DNA from: Betaproteobacteria bacterium
GTDB taxonomy: Bacteria; Pseudomonadota; Gammaproteobacteria; Burkholderiales; Rhodocyclaceae
Assembly (NCBI GenBank): GCA_016720065.1
Contig: JADJXY010000002.1
Location: 1,315,001 to 1,379,000, forward strand
DNA: 64,000 nucleotides
Direction of reading: 5' to 3'
Shown: positions 1-7,905 of the stretch, piece by piece
How the letters are laid out: each line of letters starts with the position of its first letter
Position numbering within the stretch: the first letter of the stretch is position 1
Translations under genes and position numbers: made by a program
The notes under the pieces: model-generated
Told to the model about the DNA's origin: nothing
Databases searched by the model: none
Seen by the model: the letters and a program-made list of their open reading frames with translations, nothing else

Positions 1-1
1 C

Positions 2-955
2 AACCCCCTGGTTTCCCTGCTGCTGCCGCCGGTCGCCATCGCCGCCCTTGCCCTGCCGACCGCCTGGGTACTCGCCACCGGAGCCCTGGCCATCGCGCTC
101 TATTCCCTGCTTATGGGAATCTACCTGCCCCTGCCCCTGGCCGACGGAGAAAGGGCGACCCGTCTGCACCTGGGGGGCATGTGGATCACCTTTGCCGTTT
201 CGTCGGGGATGATCGCCTGGTTCGTGGTGCGCCTGAGCGCCCTGATCCGCCAGCGCGACGCCGCCCTTGGCGCCGCGCGGGAAGCAGCCCTACGCGACGA
301 GCGGCTGGTCGCCCTGGGCACCCTCGCCGCCGGCGCGGCCCACGAGCTGGGCACACCCCTGGCCACCATGGCCGTCGTGACAGGGGAACTGGCCCGGGAC
401 CCCAAGCTGCCCGATGCCCTGCGCGATGACGTGACTCTCCTACGCCAGCAGATCGGCGTCTGCAAGGACATCATCACCGGGCTGTCGCGGCGTGCCGGCG
501 CGGAAAGGCTGGATGCCGCCGCCCCGCGGCCGGTCGATCACTGGCTCGCCGGCATCATCGCCCGCTGGGAGGAATTGCGCCCCGACGCCCGCCACGTGCT
601 CACCGCCAGCGGCCTCCGCCCTCCCCCCGCCATCGTCGCCGACCCCACCCTGGTCCAGGCGGTGATCAACCTCCTCAACAATGCGGCCACCGCCTCGCAG
701 CAAGCGGTCGAAATCCTTGCCAAATGGGACGCCGAGAGGTTCGCCCTGGATGTGCGTGACCGCGGCCCCGGCTTCCCGCCGCAGGTGCTCGCACAAGGAG
801 GCCATCAGGCCTTCCCCGGCCACGCCGGCGGCAGCGGCATCGGGCTCCTGCTGGCCCGCTCCGCCGTCGAGCGGCGGGGCGGAACCCTCGAGCTGAGCAA
901 TGACCCGGCCGGCGGGGCCATCGCCCACCTGGAACTTCCCCTGGCCCCGCCATGA
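2..955 (+). CDS. regB: RegB/PrrB-type redox sensor histidine kinase (5' end outside window)
   Basis: The frame is open from base 2, so the gene starts upstream; 317 residues are visible. The visible N-terminal part is hydrophobic and looks like the last membrane segments of a RegB-type sensor. It is followed by a linker and the H-box AAGAAHELGTPLAT, the family signature in which His is autophosphorylated. Forty residues after that His is a single Cys in the motif VCKDI, matching the redox-active cysteine position of RegB. N-box NLLNNAA, DRGPGF and GGSGIGLLLA form the ATP-binding domain. RegB senses quinone/redox state and phosphorylates RegA to control respiratory genes. Its stop overlaps the regA start by 4 bases (ATGA), so the two are translationally coupled. 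The family call is strong; the signal sensed here is inferred. Confidence 0.93.
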   Translation, partial: NPLVSLLLPPVAIAALALPTAWVLATGALAIALYSLLMGIYLPLPLADGERATRLHLGGMWITFAVSSGMIAWFVVRLSALIRQRDAALGAAREAALRDERLVALGTLAAGAAHELGTPLATMAVVTGELARDPKLPDALRDDVTLLRQQIGVCKDIITGLSRRAGAERLDAAAPRPVDHWLAGIIARWEELRPDARHVLTASGLRPPPAIVADPTLVQAVINLLNNAATASQQAVEILAKWDAERFALDVRDRGPGFPPQVLAQGGHQAFPGHAGGSGIGLLLARSAVERRGGTLELSNDPAGGAIAHLELPLAPP

Positions 956-1485
956 ATAACTCCATCCTCGTCATCGACGACGACGCCACCTTCAACAGCG
1001 TACTCGTCCGGGCCATGCAGCGTCGCGATCTCGGCGCCCGCGGCGCCACCACGCCGGAGGATGCCCTGGCCCAGGCCACGTCCGCGCCGCCAGAGCGGGT
1101 GGTCCTCGACCTCAACCTGGGCGGCAGTTCCGGCCTGGCCCTCATTCCGCAACTTCTTGCCCTCAACCCGGACTGCCGCATCGTGGTCCTGACCGGCTAC
1201 GCCAGCATCGCCACAGCGGTGGACGCCATCAAGCTGGGGGCTGTGCAGTATCTGGCCAAGCCGGTGGAGCTGGAGGCGATCCTGGCGGCTTTTGCCGATG
1301 CCGAAGGGCCGGATACCGATTGCATTCCCTCCGACGAGCCCCTCTCGGTAGACCGACTGGAATGGGAGCACATCCAGCGCGTCCTGCACGAGAACGACGG
1401 CAACATTTCGGCCACGGCCCGCGCCCTGAAGATGCACCGGCGCACCTTGCAGCGCAAACTGGCCAAACGCCCCGTAAAACACTGA
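952..1485 (+). CDS. regA: RegA/PrrA-type response regulator
   Basis: This 177-residue protein has the RegA layout: a receiver domain (acidic pocket Asp10-Asp11, phospho-acceptor Asp53 in VVLDLNLGG, later KPVE lysine), a short linker, and a Fis-like helix-turn-helix at the C-terminus. The C-terminal motif NISATARALKMHRRTLQRKL is nearly invariant in RegA/PrrA/ActR/RoxR. Length matches the family (about 180). It is coupled to regB. RegA proteins act as global redox regulators of respiration, denitrification and carbon/nitrogen metabolism. Adjacent copper and nos genes are plausible targets, but no RegA site was identified here. Confidence 0.95.
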   Translation: MNNSILVIDDDATFNSVLVRAMQRRDLGARGATTPEDALAQATSAPPERVVLDLNLGGSSGLALIPQLLALNPDCRIVVLTGYASIATAVDAIKLGAVQYLAKPVELEAILAAFADAEGPDTDCIPSDEPLSVDRLEWEHIQRVLHENDGNISATARALKMHRRTLQRKLAKRPVKH

Positions 1486-1498
1486 CGCCCCGAAGGCA

Positions 1499-1514
1499 GC
1501 GGGGCCTGCCCCGC
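1499..1514. terminator. GC-rich hairpin between convergent regA and PCuAC gene
   Basis: A 6-bp perfect stem (GCGGGG / CCCCGC) with a 4-base loop lies 14 bases after the regA stop and is followed by CCCTTTC. The T run is short, so this is only a weak intrinsic terminator candidate. Its position between convergent genes supports that role. Confidence 0.4.
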
Positions 1515-1532
1515 CCCTTTCGCGTCGGGCGA

Positions 1533-2000
1533 TCAGTGATGGTGGCCGTGGTGATGCTCCTGGGCGGCTGCTCCAGGACGCACGACCTTGGCTTCGACGG
1601 TCTTGCTGCTGCCATCTTCGAAACCCAGGGTGAGCGGCACGCTGGCCCCTTCCTTGAGGGGCGCCTTGAGGTCGATGAGCATCACGTGCAGACCTCCAGG
1701 CTCCAGGCGAGCCTCACCCTTGGCGGGGATCTCGATGGCCTTGACCTGGCGCATGCGCATCACGCCGCCATCGTTGATGTGGTTGTGCAGTTCGGTGACC
1801 TTGGCGACGCCGTTGTCGACCTTGACCAGACGAGCCACCTTGCCGCCGGAATTTCTGAGGGCCATGAATGCGGCCGTCGCGGGCGCCCCCGGCGGTGCCA
1901 TGCGGACGTAGGGGCCTTCGACCGAAACCTCGTCGGCCGAGCCGGCCCAGGCAGGGATGGCAGCGGCCAGGGCGGCCAACAGGCAAATATTCTTGAACAT
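1533..2000 (-). CDS. PCu(A)C periplasmic copper chaperone
   Basis: The 155-residue protein has a Sec signal peptide (hydrophobic LLAALAAAIPAWAG) and a PCuAC fold. It carries the spaced Met/His copper ligands of the family: YVRMAPPG, later ELHNH, MRMRQV, and GLHVMLI. The C-terminus ends in a His cluster (EHHHGHHH), an extra copper site often seen in this family. PCuAC proteins deliver Cu(I) to periplasmic CuA or haem-copper sites, usually together with SCO1. It sits directly downstream of the SCO1 gene with a good ribosome-binding site (GAGGAA), so the two share an operon. Given nosZ next door, NosZ CuA as well as cytochrome oxidase are candidate clients (inference). Confidence 0.92.
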   Translation of the reverse strand: MFKNICLLAALAAAIPAWAGSADEVSVEGPYVRMAPPGAPATAAFMALRNSGGKVARLVKVDNGVAKVTELHNHINDGGVMRMRQVKAIEIPAKGEARLEPGGLHVMLIDLKAPLKEGASVPLTLGFEDGSSKTVEAKVVRPGAAAQEHHHGHHH

Positions 2001-2031
2001 GACGTCTTCCTCTCGATCGGGATGGTGAAAA

Positions 2032-2628
2032 TCAGGGCTTCAACAGGCGGCGGATTTCCGCGACGATCTGGTCGGGACCGGCGCCATGGGGCAAGCGCCC
2101 GGCGGGGTGGCCCTCCGGCGCGATCAGGTGCAATTCGGAACTGTGATCCACGGCGTAGCCGCCGCCGGCCGCCTCCGGTTGGCGGGCGTAATAGACGCCA
2201 TAGCGGGTTGCCATCTCGGCGATCTCGGCTTCGGTGCCGGTAACGCCAAGGATGGCCGGATGGAAGAAGGCTGCGTACTCCTTGAGGTGACCCACCGTAT
2301 CCCTGGCCGGGTCGACGGAAACGAATAGCACGCTGACCCGCGCCAATTCCTCGCGGCTGAGCCGTTCCAAGGCATCGGACACGGCCGCCAAGGCCGTGGG
2401 GCAGATATCGGGACAGTAGGTATAGCCGAAATAGATGAGGACAACCTTCCCGCGCTGGGCGGCGAGGGTCACTGGCCCGTCCGCGGAAGCCAGGGTGAAA
2501 TCGCCTCCCGCCGGCTCCGGCGCCCGCGGCAACGCCCTGGGGGCCTGCTCCGGGTGCCAGAACAGCGCCAGGCCGACGACCGCTGCGAGAAGCAGCGCGG
2601 CAATGATTTGCAGGATGCGCAGGGGCAC
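2032..2628 (-). CDS. SCO1/SenC-family copper metallochaperone
   Basis: The 198-residue protein has an N-terminal membrane anchor (residues 5-24) and a periplasmic thioredoxin-like domain. The copper-binding CPDIC motif (Cys72, Cys76) and the distal His of the SCO triad (about His162 in VDHSSELH) are all present, so it should bind copper. SCO proteins reduce and metallate CuA centres. It is the middle gene of a three-gene minus-strand operon, 3 bases after the upstream gene. The operon points away from nosZ, whose product contains CuA. Confidence 0.93.
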   Translation of the reverse strand: MPLRILQIIAALLLAAVVGLALFWHPEQAPRALPRAPEPAGGDFTLASADGPVTLAAQRGKVVLIYFGYTYCPDICPTALAAVSDALERLSREELARVSVLFVSVDPARDTVGHLKEYAAFFHPAILGVTGTEAEIAEMATRYGVYYARQPEAAGGGYAVDHSSELHLIAPEGHPAGRLPHGAGPDQIVAEIRRLLKP

Positions 2629-2631
2629 CCT

Positions 2632-3099
2632 CTACCTCGGCTGGGATCCAAAACGGAACGGTACGGCGATGCGCTCCCGCTCCGTTTCAAGCAGGACGGT
2701 GGCCTGCCAGTCCATGGTCCCCGTCACGCATACCGGCAGGGTCGCCTGGCCGGAAAAGTGCCCTTCTTCCCCTGCGATCAGGCGGGGTCGGTTGAGCCCC
2801 ATGTTCATGGACACCCCGGCAAAATCGACCTCGGCGGCAGAGACTCTGCGGCCCTGAACGGCCACCTCGAGCCGCAGGGGTTTGACCATGGGAATGGGCC
2901 GCGGAACGAGGGAAAGCTCCACCCGCCCCCCACCGGGAAGCTCCGCAGAACAGGGCTTGCGGTGCAGATCGCAGGCGGGGTCCGGGGTCGCCGTGACGTC
3001 CGCCTTGGGCAACAGAAGCGGCGAGAGCTTGTAGCCGACCACGACGATCAGGGCCATGAGGAGCAGGCCAATCGCGTCGATCAGCATCTTCTTGTTCAA
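2632..3099 (-). CDS. Membrane-anchored periplasmic protein of unknown function, copper operon leader
   Basis: I do not recognise this 155-residue protein with confidence. It has one N-terminal transmembrane helix (about residues 7-30) followed by a periplasmic domain of probable beta-sandwich type. Visible features are a Cys pair near residues 43-50 (ACDLHRKPC), an MNMG motif in VSMNMGLNR, and a single Cys in LPVCVTGTMDW. Met and Cys residues of this sort could bind copper, but that is inference. It is first in the operon with SCO1 and PCuAC and is divergent from nosZ across a 193-bp region that carries an FNR-like dyad. A role in copper supply or membrane protein assembly is the context-based guess. 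Confidence 0.7.
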   Translation of the reverse strand: MNKKMLIDAIGLLLMALIVVVGYKLSPLLLPKADVTATPDPACDLHRKPCSAELPGGGRVELSLVPRPIPMVKPLRLEVAVQGRRVSAAEVDFAGVSMNMGLNRPRLIAGEEGHFSGQATLPVCVTGTMDWQATVLLETERERIAVPFRFGSQPR

Positions 3100-3161
3100 G
3101 ACGAAACTCGCGCCAGTAGGGGAAATGGGAAGCGATTCTGCGGCAAGGACGCCGCGAAAAC

Positions 3162-3175
3162 TTAATACGCGTCAA
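3162..3175. promoter_or_regulatory. FNR/ANR-type dyad between the copper operon and nosZ
   Basis: TTAAT-ACGC-GTCAA matches the FNR consensus TTGAT-N4-ATCAA at 8 of 10 positions. Its centre (3168.5) is 41.5 bp before a plausible nosZ start point near 3210, with a -10-like TACAGT at 3198-3203: the class II activator position. On the other strand a CAGAAT at 3135-3140 would put a start point for the copper operon about 41 bp from the same centre. One dyad could thus serve both directions. Box and spacing are seen; protein identity (FNR, ANR or DNR) is inferred. Confidence 0.6.
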
Positions 3176-3292
3176 TTTTTTCACAGCCTCTGCGGCATAC
3201 AGTGTGCGGCAAATTGTCGCAGTGGGCCGTCAACGCTGCGCCGATGGAGGGAAGAAAGTCTACAAACCCTTGATTACATGGGAGATATCGAG

Positions 3293-5584
3293 ATGAGAAA
3301 ATTTGCAGTGAAATCCACCGCGCTGCTCGTCGCAGCCGGCCTGGGATTCGGCGCCGCCTCCGCGTGGTCCGCCGAGTCGCTGCAGGACGTGATGAAGCGT
3401 CGCAACCTGAGTCAGCAGGATCTGCTGGCCGCGGCCAAGACCTACGTTCCGACCGGCAAGCGCGACGAGTTCGTGGTCTTCAGTTCCGGCGGCCAGTCGG
3501 GCCAGGTCATCGTGTATGGCATTCCGTCCATGCGCATCCTGAAGTACCTCGCCGTCTTCACTCCGGAACCCTGGCAGGGCTATGGCTACGACGAGAACTC
3601 CAAGGCCGTTCTCGCTCAAGGCGCCATCGACGGCAAGCAGATCACCTGGGGCGATACGCACCATCCCGCCATCTCCGAAACCGACGGCAAGTACGACGGC
3701 CAGTTCCTGTTCATCAACGACAAGGCCAATCCCCGCCTCGCCGTCATCGACCTGCGTGACTTCGAAACCAAGCAGATCGTGGTCAACCCGATCTACAAGT
3801 CCGAGCACGGCGGCGCCTTCGTCACCCCGAACAGTGACTACGTGATCGAAGCCGCCCAGTACCCCGCCCCGCTGGAGAACAAGAAGTTCTACCCGCTGGA
3901 GGATATGAACGAGAAGTACCGCGGCGGCGTGACCTACTGGAAGTTCGACCGCAAGGAAGGCCGGATTGATCCGAAGCAGTCCTTCTCCCTCGAGTTGCCC
4001 CCCTACTGGCAGGATCTGTCCGACGCCGGCAAGGGCCCCTCTGACGGCTGGTCCTTCACCAACTCCTTCTGTTCCGAGCGCTACGTCGGCGGCATCGAAA
4101 AGGGCCGTCCCCCGTACGAAGCCGGTTGCTCCGCCAAGGACACCGATTACCTGCACGTGATCAACTGGAAGAAGGCCGCCGAACTGGTCGCCGCCGGCAA
4201 GGCCAAGACCATCAACGGCCACAAGGTGCTGCCCCTGGAGGTGACCACCAAGGAAGGCGTGCTCTTCCTGGTTCCCGAGCCCAAGTCGCCCCACGGCGTG
4301 GACGTGACTCCGGACGGCAAGTTCATCATTGTCTCCGGCAAGCTGGACACCCACACCTCGGTGTATAGCTTCGAGAAGCTCCAGGCCGCCATCAAGGCCA
4401 GCAAGTTCGAGTCCAAGGATCCGTACGGCGTGCCCGTCATCGGCCTCCAGGACGCCCTCGACAAGCAGGTGCAACTCGGCCTCGGCCCCCTGCACACCCA
4501 GTACGACTCCAAGCCCTGTATCGCCTACACCTCCCTGTACGTCGATAGTCAGGTCGCCAAGTGGAACTACTGCGAAGGCAAGGTGGTGGACAAGATCTCC
4601 GTCCATTACAACATCGGTCACCTGATGGCCATGGAAGGCGACTCCGCCGATCCCAAGGGCCGCTACCTGGTTGCGCTGAACAAGCTGGCCATCGACCGCT
4701 TCGTGCCCGTCGGCCCGCTGCACCCGCAGAACCACCAGCTCATCGACATTTCGAACGACAAGATGCAACTGTTGTACGACATGCCGCTGCCGCTGGGCGA
4801 GCCGCACTACGCCGTCTCCATTTCCGCCGACAAGCTGAAGCCGGGCGTCCGCTACAAGGTGGGCACCGACTCCCGCACCGACAAGCCGCACCCGGGCGCC
4901 GTCCGGGCCGGCGAGGAAAAGACGGTCAAGAAGGGCAACAAGATCGAGGTCTTCGGTACCCTGATCCGTTCGCACATCACGCCTGAAACCATCGAGGCGG
5001 ACGTGGGCGACGAGGTCACCATCCACCTGACCAACCTCGAGCGGGCCCAGGACGAGACCCACGGCTTCACCGTCTCCACCTACAACGTCCATGGCTCGAT
5101 CGAACCGGGCAAGACCATCACCGTCAAGTTCAAGGCCGACAAGGAAGGCGTGTATCCGTACTACTGCACGGAATTCTGTTCCGCCCTGCACCTTGAAATG
5201 ATGGGCTACCTGCTGGTCAAGCCGAAGGGCTGGAAGCCGACCAAGACCGAAATGGCCAAGCAGGGCTATACCGAAGGGGACTACAAGACCACGCTGAAGA
5301 AGGTTGCCGATACGCAAGCCGTCATCGACTCCGTCGTCGGTTACATCACCAGCGTGAACTTCAAGGACTTCCCGGACGTGGTCGCCATGGTCGAGGACGC
5401 CACCGATCAGTTGAACAAGATCAAGGGCGCCAAGGAGAAGCACGAGGCCGCTGCCGCCAAGAAGGATTGGGAACAGGCCAACCTCTGGGCCGAGCAAGTC
5501 TGGCAATACCAGGTCAAGGCGGCCGACCTCGGCCTGCGCGCCAAGACCTACCTGGAGCAGAACGGCGCCAAGAAGGTCAAGTGA
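3293..5584 (+). CDS. nosZ: Nitrous-oxide reductase NosZ, Sec-dependent (clade II type)
   Basis: This 763-residue periplasmic enzyme reduces N2O to N2. The signal peptide (MRKFAVKSTALLVAAGLGF, cleavage near SAWSAE) lacks twin arginines, the mark of clade II NosZ. A beta-propeller carries CuZ ligands, including His123-His124 in DTHHPAIS and later His in GPLHTQ and NIGHLM. The C-terminal cupredoxin holds the CuA set: His in DETHGF, then Cys625, Cys629, His633 and Met636 (CTEFCSALHLEM). About 124 residues follow the CuA domain, rich in Lys/Ala and probably helical, with no haem motif. Start: the ATG at 3293 has GGAG nine bases upstream; an in-frame ATG at 3278 would lengthen the signal peptide unnaturally. 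It leads the nos operon. Confidence 0.97.
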   Translation: MRKFAVKSTALLVAAGLGFGAASAWSAESLQDVMKRRNLSQQDLLAAAKTYVPTGKRDEFVVFSSGGQSGQVIVYGIPSMRILKYLAVFTPEPWQGYGYDENSKAVLAQGAIDGKQITWGDTHHPAISETDGKYDGQFLFINDKANPRLAVIDLRDFETKQIVVNPIYKSEHGGAFVTPNSDYVIEAAQYPAPLENKKFYPLEDMNEKYRGGVTYWKFDRKEGRIDPKQSFSLELPPYWQDLSDAGKGPSDGWSFTNSFCSERYVGGIEKGRPPYEAGCSAKDTDYLHVINWKKAAELVAAGKAKTINGHKVLPLEVTTKEGVLFLVPEPKSPHGVDVTPDGKFIIVSGKLDTHTSVYSFEKLQAAIKASKFESKDPYGVPVIGLQDALDKQVQLGLGPLHTQYDSKPCIAYTSLYVDSQVAKWNYCEGKVVDKISVHYNIGHLMAMEGDSADPKGRYLVALNKLAIDRFVPVGPLHPQNHQLIDISNDKMQLLYDMPLPLGEPHYAVSISADKLKPGVRYKVGTDSRTDKPHPGAVRAGEEKTVKKGNKIEVFGTLIRSHITPETIEADVGDEVTIHLTNLERAQDETHGFTVSTYNVHGSIEPGKTITVKFKADKEGVYPYYCTEFCSALHLEMMGYLLVKPKGWKPTKTEMAKQGYTEGDYKTTLKKVADTQAVIDSVVGYITSVNFKDFPDVVAMVEDATDQLNKIKGAKEKHEAAAAKKDWEQANLWAEQVWQYQVKAADLGLRAKTYLEQNGAKKVK

Positions 5585-5618
5585 GCCGTACGACTTGATC
5601 TGACTTAAGGCAATCATC

Positions 5619-5643
5619 GGGGAGCGGAGTCAATCTGCTCCCC
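5619..5643 (+). terminator. Hairpin between nosZ and the monohaem cytochrome gene
   Basis: GGGGAGC and GCTCCCC form a 7-bp perfect stem with an 11-base loop, followed by GTTTTA. It lies 35 bases after the nosZ stop and 25 before the next gene. It could be a leaky terminator or a 3' stabiliser giving more nosZ than downstream mRNA. Confidence 0.55.
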
Positions 5644-5668
5644 GTTTTACATTCCGGAGGAAAAAACC

Positions 5669-5974
5669 ATGAAATATGTAATGACTTTCGCTGCCGCCCT
5701 GCTGGCCACCGGTCCCGTATTGGCCGCCGACGGCGCCGCCCTGTACAAGGAAAAGACCTGCACCGCCTGCCACGGTGCCGACGGCAAGAAAACCCTGATG
5801 CCCGACTATCCCAAGATTGCCGGCCAGAATGCCAAGTACATCGAGCGCCAGATGCTCGACATCAAGAGCGGTGCCCGGGCCAACGGCAACAGCGCCGCCA
5901 TGAAGGGGGTCATGGAAATCGTGACCGAAGCCGATATCAAGGCCCTGGCCGCCTACATTGCCAACATGAAATGA
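5669..5974 (+). CDS. Small monohaem class I cytochrome c of the nos cluster (NosC1-like)
   Basis: The 101-residue precursor has a Sec signal peptide (TFAAALLATGPVLA) and one haem c site, CTACH. The distal Met ligand is probably in SAAMKG, near residue 75 of the precursor. It ends with the C-terminal helix typical of small cytochromes c5/c553 (ADIKALAAYIANMK). The start has a strong ribosome-binding site (GGAGG, spacing about 9). Cytochromes in this position in clade II nos clusters are thought to carry electrons to NosZ CuA. It lies between nosZ and a dihaem cytochrome gene. The electron-donor role is family and context inference. Confidence 0.93.
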   Translation: MKYVMTFAAALLATGPVLAADGAALYKEKTCTACHGADGKKTLMPDYPKIAGQNAKYIERQMLDIKSGARANGNSAAMKGVMEIVTEADIKALAAYIANMK

Positions 5975-6008
5975 TTGGAGCATGGGGGATGGACGATAGT
6001 CCTCTCCC

Positions 6009-6022
6009 ATGACGCAAATCAA
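6009..6022. promoter_or_regulatory. FNR-like dyad upstream of the dihaem cytochrome gene
   Basis: ATGAC-GCAA-ATCAA matches TTGAY-N4-ATCAA at 8 or 9 of 10 positions. Its centre (6015.5) is 41.5 bp before a possible start point near 6057, and GACAAT at 6046-6051 could be the -10. It overlaps the end of an imperfect hairpin (about 5980-6012). An internal anaerobic promoter of the operon is therefore possible. Confidence 0.5.
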
Positions 6023-6082
6023 GGACCGCTGATATAGCGCGGCGGGACAATCCGCTGCCCACACCGAATAAGGATCATTGTC

Positions 6083-6817
6083 ATGAAAGCACCCCTGCTC
6101 CTCGTTTCCCTGCTCTGCGCCGGCCTTGCCTTTGCCGGGCCCCCGGCTCCCAAGCAAGAGGGTATTGAAGGCAAGGACTACAAGTGGAACGCCCAGGGCG
6201 GTGAAAAGTCTGACGCCCTGACCAAGAAGGGCGACAAGAAGGCCGGCCAGGAAGCCTACGAAGTCTGCGGCGCCTGCCACCTGCCCTCCGGCGCCGGCCG
6301 TCCCGACGGCACCTTCCCGCAGCTCGCCGGCCAGCACACCACGGTGCTGATCAAGCAGATGGCCGACATCCGCGCCGGCCTGCGCGATAATCCGACCATG
6401 TATCCCTTCGCCGCCACCCTGGTGGACCCGCAGGAGCTGGCCGATGTGGCCGCCTACATCGAGGGCCTGTGCATCCCCGTGGAACACGGCAAGTACGAGG
6501 GTGCCGACGCCGCCATCAAGGTCAGCCAGGGCAAGGAACTCTACGAGAAGCAGTGCCTGGAGTGCCACGGCAAGAACGGCGAAGGCAACAAGGAGAAGTT
6601 CTACCCGGTCATCGCGGGCCAGCACTACAAGTACCTGCTGCGCCAGATGACCGAAATCCGTGACGGTCACCGCCGCAATGCCAACCCGGACATGGTCAAG
6701 GTCATCAAGCCCTACACCAACGACCAACTGGTGGCCATTTCTGCCTACCAGTCCAGCCTGACCATGCCGGGCTCCATGTGCAAGGCCAAGGCCGGCGCCC
6801 CGGCCAAGAAGAAGTAA
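6083..6817 (+). CDS. Dihaem cytochrome c of the nos cluster (NosC2-like)
   Basis: The 244-residue protein has a signal peptide (LLLVSLLCAGLAFA) and two class I cytochrome c domains, with haem sites CGACH and CLECH. Each domain repeats the pattern AGQH-x-L-x-x-QM-x-x-IR-x-G-R, so the protein is an internal duplication of the cytochrome c4/c553 type. It should be periplasmic and move electrons between a quinol-side donor and NosZ or the monohaem cytochrome. A ribosome-binding site (AAGGA) precedes the ATG. The C-terminus is Lys/Ala rich. Function in N2O respiration is inferred from position. Confidence 0.93.
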   Translation: MKAPLLLVSLLCAGLAFAGPPAPKQEGIEGKDYKWNAQGGEKSDALTKKGDKKAGQEAYEVCGACHLPSGAGRPDGTFPQLAGQHTTVLIKQMADIRAGLRDNPTMYPFAATLVDPQELADVAAYIEGLCIPVEHGKYEGADAAIKVSQGKELYEKQCLECHGKNGEGNKEKFYPVIAGQHYKYLLRQMTEIRDGHRRNANPDMVKVIKPYTNDQLVAISAYQSSLTMPGSMCKAKAGAPAKKK

Positions 6818-6833
6818 AATCCACCGAACGAAA

Positions 6834-6886
6834 GGCCGGCCTGGCGGGGCCGGCCGCCTGCCACGAACGGCGCCGCAGAGCGCCGT
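6834..6886. repeat. Two tandem perfect hairpins before nosB
   Basis: In the 99-bp gap before the next gene, GGCCGGCC is repeated at 6834-6841 and 6848-6855 (8-bp stem, 6-base loop). ACGGCGC/GCGCCGT then pair at 6867-6873 and 6880-6886 (7-bp stem, 6-base loop). No T tract follows, so mRNA stabilisation or processing is likelier than termination. Confidence 0.5.
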
Positions 6887-6916
6887 CGCCCGTTCGCAGT
6901 CACCCAGAGAACCGAA

Positions 6917-7900
6917 ATGTCTGATTCAAAGAAGCAGAACACCCTGGTCGGGGGCCTCGCCCTCGTCGCCCTCGTCGCCCTGGTCGCCGCCTATTTCGCC
7001 CCCATCTGGTGGGTCTCCCTCACCGCCCCCAATTACCCCAAGGACGCCTTTCCCGACGGCATCCGCATCCACTTCCATTTCGACGGCGTCTATAACGGCT
7101 GCACCGTCGCCGGCAAGGGCAGCCGCATGGCCAACGAGATCATCGAGAAGGATCTCGGCCACGACGACGAACGCTACAACCCCATCACCGACGCCAAGAA
7201 GGACGTCAACAAGGGGGCCGAGGGTCTCGACTGCGTTCACGAGATGAACACCATCAACCACTACGTGGGCATGTTCCCCATCGCCACCGGCGCCCCGGTG
7301 GAAAAGCCCCTGGCCAAATTCTTCTTCGGTTTCTTCGCTGTGATGATCCTGGCCTTCGCCCTGCCGCGCAAGAAACCCCGTGTCGCCCTACTGGCAGCCG
7401 GATTCACCGCCGTTGCCGCCTGGATGATCGTGGACCAGTACGTCCTCGGCCATCTCGAGTCCCATGTCCAGGCCTACATGAACGAGGCCGGAGCCTTCTT
7501 CAAGGAACCGGAAAAAATCAAGATTTGGGGCGACAACGTGCGCAGCATTTCCCACCTCGTGATTGCAGGCATCCTCGTCGCCATGATCGTCGTGCTTGCG
7601 GGTGTCGCCAAGTTCCGCCCCTTCCAATTGCTCCTGGCCCTGGTGCCCGCCCTGCTGCCGGTATTCTTCGTCATCACCTATTCCGCCTGGCTGTGGTTCT
7701 TCGGCCACAACCTCCATCCCTGGGGCGCCTTCACGGTGAAGCCCTTCATGCCCACCGTGTTCGGCGAGGGCAAGGTGGCCCAGTTCTCCACTTACTCCTA
7801 CCCCTACTGGGGCTACGGGCTGCTGGTCCTGATCTTCGCCTGCCTCATGCTTGCACTGCTCATTCGCCGCAAGCAGTTGCGCGAAGGCACTGCCGAGTAG
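6917..7900 (+). CDS. nosB: NosB-like polytopic membrane protein of the clade II nos cluster
   Basis: The 327-residue inner-membrane protein has a first helix near residues 11-30, then a periplasmic loop of about 100 residues with HFHFDGVYNGC, a second Cys in LDCVHEMNTINHYVG, and several His. Four or more further helices follow (about residues 140-160, 165-185, 210-235, 245-270, 300-320). A protein with this layout sits next to nosZ in clade II clusters and is called NosB; its role is not established. The conserved Cys and His could bind a metal or face the electron chain (inference). The symbol rests on topology and position, not on an alignment. Confidence 0.7.
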   Translation: MSDSKKQNTLVGGLALVALVALVAAYFAPIWWVSLTAPNYPKDAFPDGIRIHFHFDGVYNGCTVAGKGSRMANEIIEKDLGHDDERYNPITDAKKDVNKGAEGLDCVHEMNTINHYVGMFPIATGAPVEKPLAKFFFGFFAVMILAFALPRKKPRVALLAAGFTAVAAWMIVDQYVLGHLESHVQAYMNEAGAFFKEPEKIKIWGDNVRSISHLVIAGILVAMIVVLAGVAKFRPFQLLLALVPALLPVFFVITYSAWLWFFGHNLHPWGAFTVKPFMPTVFGEGKVAQFSTYSYPYWGYGLLVLIFACLMLALLIRRKQLREGTAE

Positions 7901-7905
7901 GCACC

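Noticed and set aside
3260..5617. A 785-codon open frame antisense to nosZ
   Set aside because: It mirrors the codon pattern of nosZ, is compositionally biased (Val/Leu/Gly/Asp), has no domain, and nosZ on the other strand is certain. GC-rich DNA gives such long antisense frames by chance.
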